Origin: Folioceros fuciformis
Lineage: Eukaryota; Anthocerotophyta; Anthocerotopsida; Anthocerotales
Length of the DNA stretch: 54,584 nucleotides
Assembly (NCBI GenBank): GCA_049999805.1
Contig: JBNGIO010006281.1
Coordinates: forward strand, 244,210 to 298,793
Reading direction: 5' to 3'
Part shown: piece by piece, positions 22,569 to 32,967 of the stretch
Layout: every line of letters starts with the position of its first letter
How positions within the stretch are numbered: the stretch's first letter is position 1
Notes under the pieces: generated by a model
What the model was told of the DNA's origin: nothing
The model's database searches: none
What the model saw: the letters and a program-made list of their open reading frames with translations, nothing else
Translations under genes and position numbers: made by a program

Positions 22569-25070
22569 ATGGATTCGCAGCGGATTGCTTCGAATATGCA
22601 CATGGGTTGTTGGGCGCCTACCTCCAAAGCAGGATACGACAGTTGCTTAACAACTGAATCAGTATGCAAACTGTGTCAGCAGGGGCAGGTGACTGAGGCT
22701 GTCGAGGCTCTTGGAGCTCTCGTACTCACAGAATATCGCGTTACCAAATCTCTTATTTACACTGTCCTGAAAGAAAGCGTGGCAAGGAAGGACCTTGCTC
22801 TTTCTCGCCGTGTGCATGCCATGACTGTGATGACAGGGTATGAATCGGACACGTTCCTGTGCAACCACCTACTGCGCATGTATGCTTCTCATGCCAGGTT
22901 GCAAGAAGCCATGAATGTGTTCACTGTGGTTGAGAAACCAGATGCCTTCACATGGTCTGCCGTAATCTCTGCGCATGTTCAACATGGACAGGACAAGCAG
23001 GCCGTGCAACTGTATCAACGAATGCGCAGGTCACGAGTGAAGGCAGATGGCCATGTGTTTGTCGCAGCCCTTCAGGCTTGTGCAAGAGGAGCAGACCTGG
23101 AATCTGGGCAGCAGGTGCATGCTGATGTGTTGGCTAGTGGCGTAAAACCTAGTTTGTTTGTTTGCAGCTGCCTGGTGGACATGTATGCGAAGTGTGGCAG
23201 CTTGGATGATGCTCGAGGAGTTTTTGATAGCCTTCCTTCCAAAGATGCGGTGACGTGGAATGCTATGGTGGCAGGATATTCCCAGCATGGTCGAGGTCAG
23301 GAAGCCCTTCGTCTTTATGATTGTATGCAGACGGAAGGCATCGTCGCAGCCAGTTCAGTGACGTTCGTATGTCTGTTGCAGGCATGTGCAAGTGTGGGCA
23401 TCTCGGCGTTGGAGAAGGGGAGGCAGCTGCATGCACAAATTAGACAGCGAGGGTTTCAGGCTGATGTGTTTGTGGCCAACAGCTTGGTAACTATGTATGC
23501 CAAGTGTGGCAGCCTAGAGGATGCTCGGGCCGTATTTGATGGACTGGGTCAGAAGAATGTGGTGACGTGGAATGCCATGATGGCTGGATACTCCCAGCGG
23601 GGCATGGGGCAGGAAGCCCTTCGTCTTTACAGGGCTATGCAAACAGAAAGCATCGTGGCTCTCGATTCTGTAACATTTGTGTGCCTCTTGCAGGCCTGTG
23701 CAAGTCTGGGCAGCCCAGCTTTGGAGAATGGGAGGCAGCTTCATACGCAAATTCGGAAACGAGAACTTCAGGCTGATGTGTTTGTAGCCAACAGCTTGGT
23801 GAACATGTATTCAAAATGTGGCAGCCTAGAAGATGCTCAGCGTGTGTTTGACGAACTCGGTGAAAAGAATACTGTCACATGGAGTGCCCTGATAGCAGGA
23901 TACTCCCAGCAGGGCATGGGGCAGCAAGCCCTCCGTCTGTACAGGGCCATGCAGGACGAGGGTCTTGTTACACCCAATGCTGTTACTTTTGCGTGCCTCC
24001 TCCAGGCATGTGCAAACGTGGGTGCCTCGGCTGTGGAGAGTGGGAGGGAGTTGCATGCACAAATTAGAGAACGAGAACTTGATGCGGATGTGTTCCTTGC
24101 CAGCAGTTTGGTAAACATGTATGCAAAATGCGGCAGCCTAGAGGATGCTGAAAGAGTGTTTGACGGCCTTGGTAGCAAGAATGTGGTCACGTGGAGTGCC
24201 ATGATAGCAGGATATTTGCAGCAAGGTCTGCCGCAGAAAGCCCTTGGCCTTTACAGGGTAATGCAAGAAGAAGGTGTTGTTGCACCCAACTCCGTGACAT
24301 TTTTGTGCCTTCTTCAGGCATGTGCAGGTGTGGGAGATTTGGATGTGGGGAGGCAACTCCATGCACAGATCAAACAGCAAGGGCTTCAAGGTGACGTGCT
24401 TCTTGGCGGTAGTTTGGTGAACATGTATGGAAACTGTGGTAGCATGGTCGAAGCGCAGCAAGCTTTCGAGGCCATGTCCGAGAGAGACGTTGTTGCCTGG
24501 AACGCGCTAATTTCCGGATACAGCCGTCAAGGAGAAAGTGAGGTTGTGTTTCAGTTGGTTACCAGAATGGGAGACGCTGGGATACAGCCTGACATCATCA
24601 CCTTCCTCAGTATATTAACTGTCTGCAGCCACACAGGTCTAGTAAACCAGGGGCAGGAGTACTTCGAAGCCATGAGCAGACAGTATGGCCTCAGTCCCAA
24701 GGTGGAGCACTACACATGCATGGTGGATATCCTGGGCCGTGCAGGCCGACTACATGACGCACTAATTATGGCCAGGACGATGCCTGTGGCCCCCGATGTG
24801 GCAGTTTGGCACACCCTATTAGGCGCTTGTCGGAAGTGGAGCAATGTGGAGGTCGGCCGAGTTGCCTTCGATGAGGCGGTGAAATTAGACAAGGCAGACG
24901 CTGCGGCGTATTTGTTGATGTTGAATATATATACGGGTGCCCAGATGTGGGGGCAGGCAGCAGAGTTGGAAGCAATGCGGAAAGGCAATAGGGCTCGGAA
25001 GCAGCCAGGCCGGAGCTGGTGGACAGATTCACACGGTGTGCAGCATGGTTTTTTCTCCTGGGGTTGCTGA
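22569..25070 (+). CDS. pentatricopeptide repeat protein, PLS class with E domain
   Basis: This intronless 833-aa protein is made of PPR motifs in the P-L-S pattern (NSLVxMYAKCGSLEDA, VVTWNAMMAGYSQxGxGQEA, VTFVCLLQACA). The C-terminus has the E1/E2 motifs (VWHTLLGACRK..VEVGRVAFDE, AAAYLLMLNIY, KQPGRSWWTDSHGVQHG) and stops there without a DYW domain. Family members bind organelle RNA, mostly to specify C-to-U editing sites; E-class members lacking DYW are thought to borrow a deaminase in trans. Four to five consecutive 104-residue PLS triplets are nearly identical. The start chosen is the first ATG; the N-terminus is not an obvious transit peptide, so targeting is uncertain. Confidence 0.92.
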   Translation: MDSQRIASNMHMGCWAPTSKAGYDSCLTTESVCKLCQQGQVTEAVEALGALVLTEYRVTKSLIYTVLKESVARKDLALSRRVHAMTVMTGYESDTFLCNHLLRMYASHARLQEAMNVFTVVEKPDAFTWSAVISAHVQHGQDKQAVQLYQRMRRSRVKADGHVFVAALQACARGADLESGQQVHADVLASGVKPSLFVCSCLVDMYAKCGSLDDARGVFDSLPSKDAVTWNAMVAGYSQHGRGQEALRLYDCMQTEGIVAASSVTFVCLLQACASVGISALEKGRQLHAQIRQRGFQADVFVANSLVTMYAKCGSLEDARAVFDGLGQKNVVTWNAMMAGYSQRGMGQEALRLYRAMQTESIVALDSVTFVCLLQACASLGSPALENGRQLHTQIRKRELQADVFVANSLVNMYSKCGSLEDAQRVFDELGEKNTVTWSALIAGYSQQGMGQQALRLYRAMQDEGLVTPNAVTFACLLQACANVGASAVESGRELHAQIRERELDADVFLASSLVNMYAKCGSLEDAERVFDGLGSKNVVTWSAMIAGYLQQGLPQKALGLYRVMQEEGVVAPNSVTFLCLLQACAGVGDLDVGRQLHAQIKQQGLQGDVLLGGSLVNMYGNCGSMVEAQQAFEAMSERDVVAWNALISGYSRQGESEVVFQLVTRMGDAGIQPDIITFLSILTVCSHTGLVNQGQEYFEAMSRQYGLSPKVEHYTCMVDILGRAGRLHDALIMARTMPVAPDVAVWHTLLGACRKWSNVEVGRVAFDEAVKLDKADAAAYLLMLNIYTGAQMWGQAAELEAMRKGNRARKQPGRSWWTDSHGVQHGFFSWGC

Positions 25071-25930
25071 CTCCAGGATGGCTATGCCCCTGTGTCATCG
25101 TTGCCTCATAAGTTCCCTTGGCCGGATTTCGCAGCCGAGACGCCCACTCCACCGAGCCAAGACAGGCCAGGCCAGGCCAGTCCAAGTAAGTGCTCCTGAA
25201 CTCCTTCGACCTCGGAACGACGTTAGAGGTACGAAAAGGAAGATGGTGGATCCTCAGGCTCAGCGCAGCTGCAGCATATCCCATACGCCCGTCCCATTAT
25301 CTTAGCGTCCCGCTGGACGAGGGACATCACAGTCCCGGATTGGCCGCGAGACACTTTTGGGAAACATCTGTCCCGGTATGGCCGTGACATCCGTCTCTAG
25401 GGCGAACATTGCTCAACATGTTAGCGGGTTTGACGGACGCAGTCACAAGGGAGCGCCACAGATTTTGGACACTGAGGGCACTACTCAAAACTCTCATTTT
25501 AGCCCAAAATCGAGAAGTTTTTTTCCCGATTTGTGCACACACGCTATCTCTTCGGGGTGCTTCTTTCCCGATTCTTGTACACAATGTTTTTTTCGGGATG
25601 CTCCTTTCCCCGATTCAAGCACGCACATGATCGGGGTGCTTCTTTCGCGATTCATGCACACACTCGATCATTTCGAGGTGCTGCTTTCCCGATCCATGCA
25701 TACTGTCTCCTCGATTCAACAGGAGGAAGAGGTGCTTCGGCTGTGGGTTTCATAACATACATTAGCCAAAAAATGAGGCCCGAATACCCATTTCCCCCAC
25801 CACGAAACTTCTTGACGTGTCTCCCCCCATCTTCCCCTGAGCTCCATACACCCATGCCTTCGCGCATCGGTGCTTTACAAGCCCGTCTGCCAGAATTCCC
25901 TAGGAGATAATAAGTATGCAAATATCGGCA
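25071..25930. other. PPR 3' region, spacer and end of SEC6 transcript
   Basis: This is the gap between the PPR gene and the convergent end of SEC6. Apart from the tandem repeat listed separately I see no gene. Short frames on both strands are repeat by-products. Confidence 0.4.
25523..25722 (+). repeat. degenerate tandem repeat, unit about 38-43 bp, about 5 copies
   Basis: Units centre on GGGGTGCTTCTTTCCCGATT followed by a CATGCACACA-type stretch. They recur at about 25555, 25596, 25635 and 25675 with substitutions and length changes. It is non-coding minisatellite-like DNA between two genes. Confidence 0.65.
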
Positions 25931-25931
25931 C

Positions 25932-28211
25932 TCACCTCCTGAGGATGCCCTTGGGAAAGCAGGAGAGCCTGCTGAAGATGAGCAAGCCGGCTTTCGGTGG
26001 CTGGCCCTTGGCCATGGCCAGGCTTCTACTGTACACTTCCTTGCAGTCTTGCACCACCTCCTTGGCGTCTTTCCGGGGAATGCCTTCCCGGAGCGCCACA
26101 ACGCGCTCCACCACTTCCGGTGGACAGTCCGCGTGGCTCCGCAGCAGGGCGGTGTAGGCGAGAGTGAACTCCTCGACGCTGGCAGCCGACGCCAGCTCTC
26201 TGAGCTGCGTCAGGGCCTGCACTCGCTTCACCACCTTGGCGGGGTTGATGTACTCCTTGAAGAAATCCGTGATAACATCCTCGTCGAGCTTGAGGCGCTG
26301 GAGAGTCTCCTCCTTAATGTAGCTCCGCTGTCCCAGCAGGCGGTCCACGTACACTACCACCGTCTCCTCCAAACACGCCTCCGCAAAGCGCTGAAAGGAT
26401 CGTTCCTCCACATACACTTTCACGTCCCCGAAGTAGTCCCCGAAGGTGGCCACCAGGTACTCAGTCACCAGGCCATCGTACCAGTCCTTCAGGTACAGCT
26501 TCTCCACCAGCTCCTTCACGCCGGGGTCCTGGAAGATAAGCGCCACGCACTGCTGCACCGCCTCCTTGGCAATGTCCAGAAATCCCTTGCACGTGTCCTC
26601 AAAATTCACCTGCTCCGCGTAGTAGGGCGCCAGGCTCTCCATGAGCCCGTTGCTGAGATCCATGGCCAGGGTGTAGCATCGAACGTTGTTGTTCATCATC
26701 GCGCACAAAGCCTCGAGCCCGATCTCCGTCACCGGCTCTTCCAGTCTCTGCCTCTCCGCGATCTGGAAGGCTCCCATCACCTCGATCACGGCCAAAGCCA
26801 CCCGATACAGCATCACGTCCGTGCTGTTATCCTGCACGTACTGCACCTGCTCGCTGAGGATGCGGAACAGATCCACCGCTGCCGGAGTCCACAGCTTCCC
26901 GTCGTCCGACTTCTTGGGGGGCTGCGTCCTGTCCGCAGCCAGGATATTGGTATACCATTTTTGCATGGTTGCCTGCATCCGCTCCACGTAGACATTCATG
27001 AGGGGATCCATGGCTCCGCTCTCGGCACAAACCTGTGCCAGCTGCTCGTCGACTCCGAGACTCACCATCTGCTGCTGATACTGCACCACCCAGGCTGTGA
27101 TCTTAAGGATCTCCAGATTGGAAAGATCCTTCGCCCGGTCGCCGAGCTTCCGCAGCATCTGGATGAAACGCTCCGTGTAAAGCTGTACCATGAGTTGGAA
27201 AACCTGGTAACGAGGAGGAAAGCAAGGAGCAACGTAGTCGAAAATGTCAGCCAGCTCCCCGCTGATGTCACTGGCTTCCTCCAAGGCCGCCTTCAGATCC
27301 CTCTCCACCACCAGCTTGGACAGCAGCTCATCGAACCTGTCTTCCACCGACTTTCTCATCTCCTCGTAACACCTGTCCTTGTACCCTCTCCCACCCGGCG
27401 TCTTAGGGGATCCCGAATCCGGAGCAGCAGCAGGATACTGAGGAGCGGGAGCGGCAAGGGTTGCCCTTGCGTTGCTCCTGGATCTTGAGAGGGAAAGCGG
27501 CTGCTGCTCCCCGCCATCCGCTCTCAAACTCTCCTCCGCCTGCTGCTGGTCTATCATCTCCTGCATTTCCACCACCCTAAGTGCCCGCACTAGCGTCTGC
27601 GGGCTGTCCTTGGCCAGCCGGAAGAAATTCCGCACATGGCTCCACAGCCGCTGCTCGAATTTTTCCCTCGTCTCATTCACGTCATGGAAGAAATCCGTGA
27701 GCTTCCCCGCCTCCTCCCTTCGAGACGAGGCCGTGGCGAGCGCGAACCTCCGCTTGCCCTCCAGAGCAGACAGCCGCTCGAACGTCGGCACCAGCTGCCG
27801 GTCGTCGTCCAGCGATGCCCTGGCCTCCCCGGCCTCCACCGAGATGGACATCATGCCCTCGACGTCTTTGAGAGTCATGTTGATGTTGTTTCTAGCGTTG
27901 CTTAGGAGCTTGATGTGGTCGTGGTGCTCGATGAGCGTCTGGCACTCCCGGCAGAGCTCGTCGATGAGCACGAAATTCCGCCTCAGCTCCTCGATGGTAG
28001 TGTGCGCTCCAGAGAGGGCGTCAATCCCCGCCCTGGCGTGCTCCACCTGCGTCATCATGCTTACGCTCAGCAGCGCGTCGTTCGCCTGCTGCCGCTGCAC
28101 GTAATCCGCTCGGATGGCTGTCATCTGCGCCAGCGACTCCGGCCCAGGCAGCAGCTTCGCCACCTCCCGCACCGCGGCCTCCTGCGCCTCGATCCCCGCC
28201 TCCAGCAACAT
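25932..28211 (-). CDS. SEC6: exocyst complex component SEC6 (EXOC3)
   Basis: A subunit of the octameric exocyst that tethers secretory vesicles to the plasma membrane; in plants it supports polar growth and cytokinesis. The single frame from the ATG at 28211 gives 759 aa, close to the usual 750. Strong family blocks run the full length: [12 protein letters not shown] at the N-terminus, [48 protein letters not shown]-type ([15 protein letters not shown]), [38 protein letters not shown] and [16 protein letters not shown] low-complexity insert lies at about residues 225-270. It has no introns, unlike its intron-rich neighbours. The stop codon sits in a GTGAGT sequence at 25935-25930, so the last few residues could change by splicing. 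Confidence 0.93.
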   Translation of the reverse strand: MLLEAGIEAQEAAVREVAKLLPGPESLAQMTAIRADYVQRQQANDALLSVSMMTQVEHARAGIDALSGAHTTIEELRRNFVLIDELCRECQTLIEHHDHIKLLSNARNNINMTLKDVEGMMSISVEAGEARASLDDDRQLVPTFERLSALEGKRRFALATASSRREEAGKLTDFFHDVNETREKFEQRLWSHVRNFFRLAKDSPQTLVRALRVVEMQEMIDQQQAEESLRADGGEQQPLSLSRSRSNARATLAAPAPQYPAAAPDSGSPKTPGGRGYKDRCYEEMRKSVEDRFDELLSKLVVERDLKAALEEASDISGELADIFDYVAPCFPPRYQVFQLMVQLYTERFIQMLRKLGDRAKDLSNLEILKITAWVVQYQQQMVSLGVDEQLAQVCAESGAMDPLMNVYVERMQATMQKWYTNILAADRTQPPKKSDDGKLWTPAAVDLFRILSEQVQYVQDNSTDVMLYRVALAVIEVMGAFQIAERQRLEEPVTEIGLEALCAMMNNNVRCYTLAMDLSNGLMESLAPYYAEQVNFEDTCKGFLDIAKEAVQQCVALIFQDPGVKELVEKLYLKDWYDGLVTEYLVATFGDYFGDVKVYVEERSFQRFAEACLEETVVVYVDRLLGQRSYIKEETLQRLKLDEDVITDFFKEYINPAKVVKRVQALTQLRELASAASVEEFTLAYTALLRSHADCPPEVVERVVALREGIPRKDAKEVVQDCKEVYSRSLAMAKGQPPKAGLLIFSRLSCFPKGILRR

Positions 28212-29293
28212 CGCAAGGAAAACCAAATGCAGCTCCCAATCTCTCCCTCCTTCCTCCCTTCCTTCACCTACCCAAGCCTCATCCGGAATTCCTCCTCGCC
28301 TTGGGCCTCCGCCTCGCCATCACGTCCAAAAAAAGCGCCGTCCGCGATGCTTTCGGAAATTTCCCATGTTCCGCCCTGTCCCGGCTCGGCATGCGGCTTG
28401 GCCTCGCACCGCCCTCTTCTTCCCATGGGCGTGCGAGAGCCAGGGCAGGCGAGGAATGCAGGATCGGCCGCGACCACGTCCGGCCACCCGTGAACAGCCA
28501 TGGCGGCTGAAAGCCAAGACCCCACAGTACCCGGCTCGACTGTGTGGCGCGCAAGGATTCCGGGCGTCGAAGAGCAGAAAGCTGCAGGAAGACAAGGAGG
28601 CTCCTTCCTTTGATGAGCGGGTGGCAAGATTCCGAGACGGCCACTCCGAACGCCAGAAAAGATCTTCCAGGTCATCTAGGTGGCGGGGTTTGGGGGGAGC
28701 TGGAGCTCGGAGCCGGGCCCCGCTCTGTAGCGCACGTCAAATATCGTGATACCAGGATAGGATATTCTGGCACTGCCAGCAGTGGTACTACAACCACCAC
28801 TGCTGCACTGCTGCAGTGCCGTGATGAGAACTATCTCCAATGCAGAGCCCGGGTCTGGCATGGCATGTGACTGCCTTCATTGCATGGCAAGTCAAGGTAC
28901 ACGGCGCTGTGGGGTTCGGGCACATGGCCTCGGGGTAGGGATGTTGGGTAAAGGGGGCACAAAGAGGAACACAGTTACAGGCCAGCCTGACTAATGTATC
29001 GCGCTCATAGCATCGGGAACTGTATGATGACGAAGCGGGGAGGGAAACGGAGGCAGATATTTTAGGACGAGCTTGCGTCTGGTGGAAACAATGGCCGCCT
29101 GCTTTTTGGCTTTGCGCTCACGCCCACGCACACATACACGCTACCAGGGCGGGGGCTCGGTTGTGGGTGTTAGCAGACAGAACCACTTCTGATCAGGATG
29201 AGGATCAGGGTGAGACAGGGTCCAGCGTGAGGTAGTACACGGGCAGCGGTAGACCGTGGCTCGACGTCCTTCCCCCTCTCTCATCAGGCTGCC
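28212..29293. promoter_or_regulatory. shared upstream region of SEC6 and isocitrate dehydrogenase
   Basis: About 1.1 kb separates the start codons of two divergent genes, so it must hold both promoters and 5' leaders. It is GC-rich with no convincing protein on either strand. I did not recognise individual elements. Confidence 0.45.
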
Positions 29294-32200
29294 ATGCTTA
29301 TTTCCGCGCAGGCCCTCCGCGTCTCTGCTGCATCTGCCTCGCACAGGTTCAGGCTCTCTGTTGTCGTACGCCCTCTCCCGCGCTCCTTGCCACGGTGCAG
29401 ACGTACGTTTGTGGCCTGCTGTACCGCGGTTCTCGCCGCCTGCTCGGGGCAGTCGTCGGGCGTGCTTCAGGTGAAGGCCACTAGGAGATCTGTGCTGCTA
29501 GCTGGGTCTGGGAGCGCCTTCTTCCATACGTCTGCACCCCGGTCTGCGGCCATGGCGTTCGACAAGATCAAGGTGGAGAACCCCATCGTGGAGATGGACG
29601 GTACGTTTCCCAATCAGCTGGGATTTTGCTCACGGCTCAGCTGGGATTTAGCTCACGGCTCATGGGCGTCATGAATTGGGCGTTTTTTGTGGCTGCTCGG
29701 GTCTCCACACATTTCCTTCTCCCTTCTCTTGGTGCAAGCATGGATCGGGGGGTCCTTCAACTGAATTGACAAGTTCCTGGGGGCCATGACCGGATTCGTG
29801 CTTCTGGAAGGACGGCTGTTGTTTGCCTTTCCTTCTCCTCTTTGACATACACCGTACTCAACACGGAATTATCCTTCTTTGCTGAGAGATTTGCAATGTC
29901 TTGGAAACTGGTCCTTGGTGAAATCGTCGTAGGTGAAACTTCTTCGATAGTTCATCCTCGTGATCTCTCAGTCTGCTTCAAGAGAACCTGCACTGCTTCC
30001 CCGACCTTTTTCCACAGGACTGAAAAACCTAGGCCATCTCGAACTGGAAGCTTCACGTTCTCCTGCTGTTCTGGGTCTCTGCCCCTCCTCATTCGCGACC
30101 TCTAACTTGTCTCCTTTCCTTGCCTGCAGGGGATGAGATGACGAGAATCATCTGGCAAATGATCAAGGACAAAGTACGATTGCTCCACTTGTTTTGTCAG
30201 TTCCACTGTGTTTGGCCCCTGTCAGTTCCACTTGCTAGGGGCCATGCTGAATTAGGATTTCTAGCCTTTTAATCAATCCAACGTACCTCTCCTTGACAGC
30301 TCATCTTCCCATTTCTGGACTTGGATATCAAGTACTTCGACCTTGGGATCGAGCATCGGGATGCGACTGACGATAAAGTGACTGTCGAGAGTGCCGAAGC
30401 CACTCTCAAGTATGGTCGGTTGTAGTTCTTTGTTCTTGGATTATGTTCTTTTTACTTGTCGTCTTCGATCGCCTACCACATCTGTTGAGCAGTATTGTGA
30501 CTCATCGATCACGAACTCTTCAGGTACAATGTAGCAGTCAAATGTGCAACAATCACCCCAGGTATGTGTCTCGTGGATCCTACAAACTCTTATCCCTGGG
30601 TTCCCCTCGCTTCGCATGTTCATGGCCTGTCTCGTGGATTTGTCTTTCCCTTCGCTTAGGTTGGATTGGCCTGCACCTTGAGCTTGGTCAAGCCCATCGT
30701 GTGAACCTCTACTTCCCATAAATTGCCCTTGGTATGTGCACCAGACAGTGAAAAATCATGAACTCTTATTCTGGTTATATGTGCGTGATTTGTTCATCTT
30801 TTGAGGAGTGCAGATGAGGCACGCGTGAACGAGTATGGGCTGAAGGCCATGTGGAAGAGCCCTAATGGAACTATCAGAAACATTTTGAATGGTAATGTTC
30901 TCGTTTGCACGGGTTTCCGCTCACTCTGCACAAGAGAATGCTCGCTCTGTTGAAGAGAGTAAGAGAATGCTATTACATTGTGATATATACCATTGCAGGT
31001 ACTGTCTTCCGGGAGCCTATCTTGTGCAATAACATTCCGAGACTCGTCCCAAGTAAGTACATGCTTCTAGGGACCGTCCTGCGGGCAATTACACGGTATT
31101 CGGGACTGGGGGTTCGCTTGGCACGGGATGCAATGACGTCCTTGCTTCTCTCTCTCAGGTTGGAAACACCCCATCTGCATTGGCAGGCATGCGTTTGGTG
31201 ACCAGTACCGTGCCACTGACTATGTTGCCAAGGGTCCTGGAAAACTGAAGCTCGTCTTTGGTGAGGCATTTGCGAGGTCCTTCACTAGCTTCGTTTCTTC
31301 TGTGTGACTGCATCACTTTACAGATTACTGTAGAGAAGTGCCCCGTATCCTCGTAGGGTTTGTATTGGCAAATGCTGGTTGAAATAACCTATGAACATGT
31401 TTCTTTGCCACACTTGTTGCAGTCCCTGAAAAGGGAGAGCCAACAGAACTTGAGGTGTTTGACTTTGAGGGCGAGGGTGGTGTTGCCCTTGCTATGTACA
31501 ATACTGATGAGGTAGGGACGTCGTTTCTGATGTGCATTTCGCGTTTGAGTTACGGGAGGACATAAGTGTTGACGGATGTTGTGGTGATTCAGTCAATTCG
31601 TGCTTTTGCCGAATCGTCTTTGACAATGGCGTATGAAAAGAAGTGGCCTCTTTATCTCAGCACAAAGAACACAATTTTGAAGAAGTATGATGGAAGGTAA
31701 TCTGCAACAGGCAGTGACTTCTTTTGGGATGATACTTTTGAACTCAGATGTGCAGAGAGGAAGAGGCGGTGCAGCCACAGAGCGCAGGGTGCTTTCAGGT
31801 TGATGACATGTCTAATGTCATCTTGACGAATCTTGGACAGGTTCAAAGACATCTTTCAAGAGATCTACGAGGAAAAGTGGGCTGATAAGTACAAGAAGGC
31901 TGGAATCTGGTGAGGTGGTGCCTCAGCTTTGGTAGGCAGTTTGTGGGATGTTTGTTTCATTCTGATGGGGATTCGCCTCTTGACGCAGGTATGAGCACCG
32001 ACTTATCGACGATATGGTGGCATATGCCCTGAAGAGTGATGGAGAGTATGTATGGGCGTGCAAAAATTATGATGGTGATGTGCAAAGTGACATGCTTGCG
32101 CAAGGTTGGTGCCACCGTGTAGTGGAGTGCGTGGTTGGTGTGCTCGTGTCTGGTACTAACTAATGTGTGGAACGGATTGGCCGTGCAGGCTTTGGCTCTC

Positions 32201-32967
32201 TGGGTTTGATGACTTCTGTTCTGGTAAACCTTGCTGTGACGTGTTGCCCCGAATAAGCTGGGATCCTTCATGGCAAGTGAGGTGATGTCTCGGACAGAGT
32301 CATCTGACATGTGCTTACCACGCGCAGGTTTGTCCTGATGGGAAGACTATTGAGGCTGAGGCCGCCCATGGCACAGTCACTCGCCACTACAGAGTCCACC
32401 AAAAGGGTGGGGAGACCAGCACGAACAGCATTGCATCTATCTTTGCTTGGACTCGTGGTCTTGCTCACAGGTAAGATGTTGCACGTAATGGTGGCATGTG
32501 GGTGCGTAGCTGGGAAAGTGGAGGGGTGTTGCATAACTTGTGTAGAAAATGCTGCTTCGGTTTGTTGTTGCATTGTTGTGTGCGGTTATGGTGGCGCTGA
32601 TTGGGTGGTTGTGGTGGTCTTGTTTGCTTCGTGCAGAGGGAAATTGGACGGGAACGCTGGGCTGGTGGATTTTGCGGAGAATTTAGAAGCTGCTTGTGTG
32701 GAAACCGTGGAGAGTGGCAAGTTCACGAAGGATCTGGCACTTCTCGTCTACGGCCCCAAGTAAGCCGTGTATCAATAGTGCAGATTTGTGTGGTGTGCAA
32801 TGAGGCGGGTGTGGATTAAAGGTAATGAGATGGCAACCATTCATTAAATGTGGGCTACTTTTGGCAGGGTTACGCGAGACCAGTACCTGAACACGGAAGA
32901 ATTCATCGATGCTGTTGCCCAAGACCTGCGCCTGAAACTGTCCACCCCTGCATCGTCGAAATTGTAA
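29294..32967 (+). CDS. ICDH: NADP-dependent isocitrate dehydrogenase with N-terminal targeting extension
   Basis: It oxidatively decarboxylates isocitrate to 2-oxoglutarate and makes NADPH. Fifteen exons keep frame: 29294-29600, 30130-30173, 30300-30409, 30524-30561, 30814-30891, 30999-31052, 31159-31260, 31423-31511, 31593-31696, 31841-31909, 31989-32104, 32189-32223, 32328-32470, 32637-32759, 32868-32967 (503 aa). Diagnostic sequences are [19 protein letters not shown], the dehydrogenase signature [19 protein letters not shown], and HGTVTRHYR, whose Arg-His pair binds the NADP phosphate. The first 86 residues are rich in Ala, Ser and Arg with few acidic residues, as in a plastid or mitochondrial transit peptide. 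Met87 ([17 protein letters not shown]) matches the usual start of the cytosolic enzyme, so two forms are possible. Confidence 0.95.

Noticed and set aside
26049-27488. 479-aa open frame on the plus strand
   Set aside because: It is the antisense of SEC6, rich in His and Leu as GC-rich antisense frames are; the minus strand gives a full-length conserved exocyst subunit.
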